64,000 bases of DNA from Tetrahymena thermophila SB210 (Eukaryota; Ciliophora; Oligohymenophorea; Hymenostomatida; Tetrahymenidae). The position numbers and the translations under genes are program-made. The stretch lies in NCBI RefSeq assembly GCF_000189635.1, contig NW_002476381.1:62001-126000 (forward strand). The letters are read 5' to 3'. Shown here piece by piece: positions 62,518 to 64,000 of the stretch. The notes under the pieces are model-generated. The model was not told the origin of the DNA. It was given only the letters and a program-made list of their open reading frames with translations, and ran no database searches. The number at the start of each line of letters is the position of its first letter. The first letter of the stretch is position 1.

Positions 62518-64000
62518 AGATAAAGGTCTTTCTGACATGATAGACAATTTTGTAATTAATTTCTACTGCTGCATACAAAAATGAATTGTAAAATTTATTA
62601 TAAATTTTAAAATTTAACTTTAACTAAATTTTAAAAAAATTAAATCTTCTTGCTTAAACAACTGAAATTAGAAGAAAATATTTAACAAAATAAGAATTAT
62701 CTCTTCATTTCTTTCTTGATTCTCACTGTAAATAATCCTAATTAATCAACTTTATATATATAAAAATAAGAATTTTAATCTTAGTTAATAATTTATTTGT
62801 GTATATATTCATTCCTCTTTATTTTTGTTGAAATCTATTCTAAAATTTAAATTATTTTTATTTTTTATTCTAAATCTTTCAAAAATGCTCAAAATAAAAT
62901 ATTTCAATTCAATAAAAACTAAAAATAAATAAAAGAAATAAATAAATAAATGAATCAATCAATCAAGATTAAATATCATCCTTGAACTGATAGATGAAAA
63001 AAAGCTAATTAGAAAACCAATCAAATAAATTATAAATAATGAATGAAAAAAATTTAAATGATTTAATCTTATGAACTAGAAAGGAAATTAAAAATATCAA
63101 AATATAAAGGTGACAAGACAAATATTAATTAATCTGTCTACTTTATTAACAATTAAAATTGATAGAAATAAAATTAAGTCTGATTAATTTAATCTTTCTA
63201 TCTAGATATATAAAAAATACTTTGCCAAGCATGTTTAATTCAAAAAAATAAATATAAGTGGATTTTTTATATTAAAAGCCATTTTTTCTCACTAAATTTT
63301 CATTTTATTAAAATTAATTTTATTTATTAAGTAAAAAATTAATAAATTAAATGCCTAAATTTTTCATTCGTTTTTTAAAAGTTTCAAAAAGTTTTGTGCA
63401 TAAAAGAAATCAAAAAGCTTTATACATTTTAATATATTCATAAAGGTATGCACATAATAATGTAAGAAAAATATGAAAAACTATATTAATCATTGAAAAT
63501 TTTTTGTATCTATTTCATTATATTCATTATTTTTTTAATATAAAATAAAACACTTTTATTTAGATGATCAAAAGATAATTAATCAAATAAATACAGATAC
63601 ATTAAGATTTTTTTCATAGAATTTACTTATAATAAATTTTAACTACATTTCTTATCAATTATTTATTCATTTTTCCTTTTTATCTTTTTTTGATTTTTTA
63701 AATAACAAACAAATAATTTTCTTTTTAGTCTTTTATGATTAAAATTTATTTTAAAATCTACTTTTTAGTTGTAACTCTAAAATATTTTTATATAAACTCT
63801 TTAAATAATAAATAAATCAATTATACATATATACTTGTTATGAAATAAGTGTATTTTAACAAACTAAAACTTTGATAAAATCTTACTTATTTACTTTTAC
63901 TAAAAGAGAATTAATATTTTTTTTGATAGATATAAGCATTTTTTAGACTATAAAAACAAACTTGCCTAAAAATATCTTAAAGAAATTTTAGTAAATGATA
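62518..64000. other. AT-rich DNA to the right edge
   Basis: No coding, RNA or repeat signal beyond AAATAAAT and AATCAATC simple sequence. Confidence 0.6.

Noticed and set aside
1..64000. CRISPR arrays, IS elements, bacterial operons, viral genes
   Set aside because: No evenly spaced short repeats, transposase-like frames, Shine-Dalgarno-linked gene strings or viral hallmark proteins; the genetic code and introns are ciliate.

Overview
The window looks like macronuclear DNA of a ciliate of the Tetrahymena type. It is extremely AT-rich. Every convincing coding region uses in-frame TAA and TAG (read here as Gln) and ends only at TGA. Introns are AT-rich, begin GTAA or similar and end in TAG, AAG or CAG. 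Recognisable eukaryotic genes become continuous only under this code: mago nashi, ribosomal proteins eL24 and eL20, a TRIM37-type RING/B-box/MATH protein, and a CYB5D1-type protein. I see no bacterial operons, CRISPR arrays, transposase genes, rRNA genes or telomeric repeats.

Layout. 0-9.7 kb: a Gln-rich gene that runs off the left edge (minus), a small coiled-coil gene (minus), a cluster of inverted repeats that may be structured RNA (4.0-6.0 kb), a Lys/Ser-rich basic protein (plus) and a short two-exon gene (plus). 9.8-16.7 kb: the TRIM37-like gene (minus, 8 exons, 1609 aa), with degenerate tandem copies of its 3' end downstream. 18.4-25.8 kb: eL24 (plus), a PHD-finger gene (minus) and eL20 (plus). 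Both ribosomal genes are preceded by purine-rich coding-strand DNA. 27.6-32.5 kb: a 1646-aa single-exon secreted or membrane protein with LVIVD-like and cadherin-like repeats (minus). 33.9 kb: a GC-rich hairpin. 35.1-39.0 kb: a multi-exon polytopic membrane protein (plus). 39.5-43.8 kb: tRNA-Met(CAT), mago nashi and a CYB5D1-like gene, all plus. 43.9-52.2 kb: a 411-bp tandem duplication, an 11-exon 1578-aa N/Q-rich coiled-coil protein and a 497-aa CxxC protein, both minus. 53.8-59.0 kb: two plus-strand genes whose products start MGSCC and MGNCS (candidate N-myristoylated proteins); the second has MORN repeats. 62.0 kb: a 160-aa single-exon gene. The rest is AT-rich spacer.

The genes do not form one pathway, as expected for a eukaryotic chromosome segment. 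They cover translation (eL24, eL20, tRNA-Met), RNA surveillance (Mago), ubiquitin signalling (TRIM37-like), chromatin reading (PHD) and probably cilia or cortex (CYB5D1-like, MORN and coiled-coil proteins). Exon models were built by hand from open frames, splice signals and phase. For most multi-exon genes every junction is phase-consistent and the spliced length is a multiple of three; exceptions are noted in the entries. No database search or RNA data was used.
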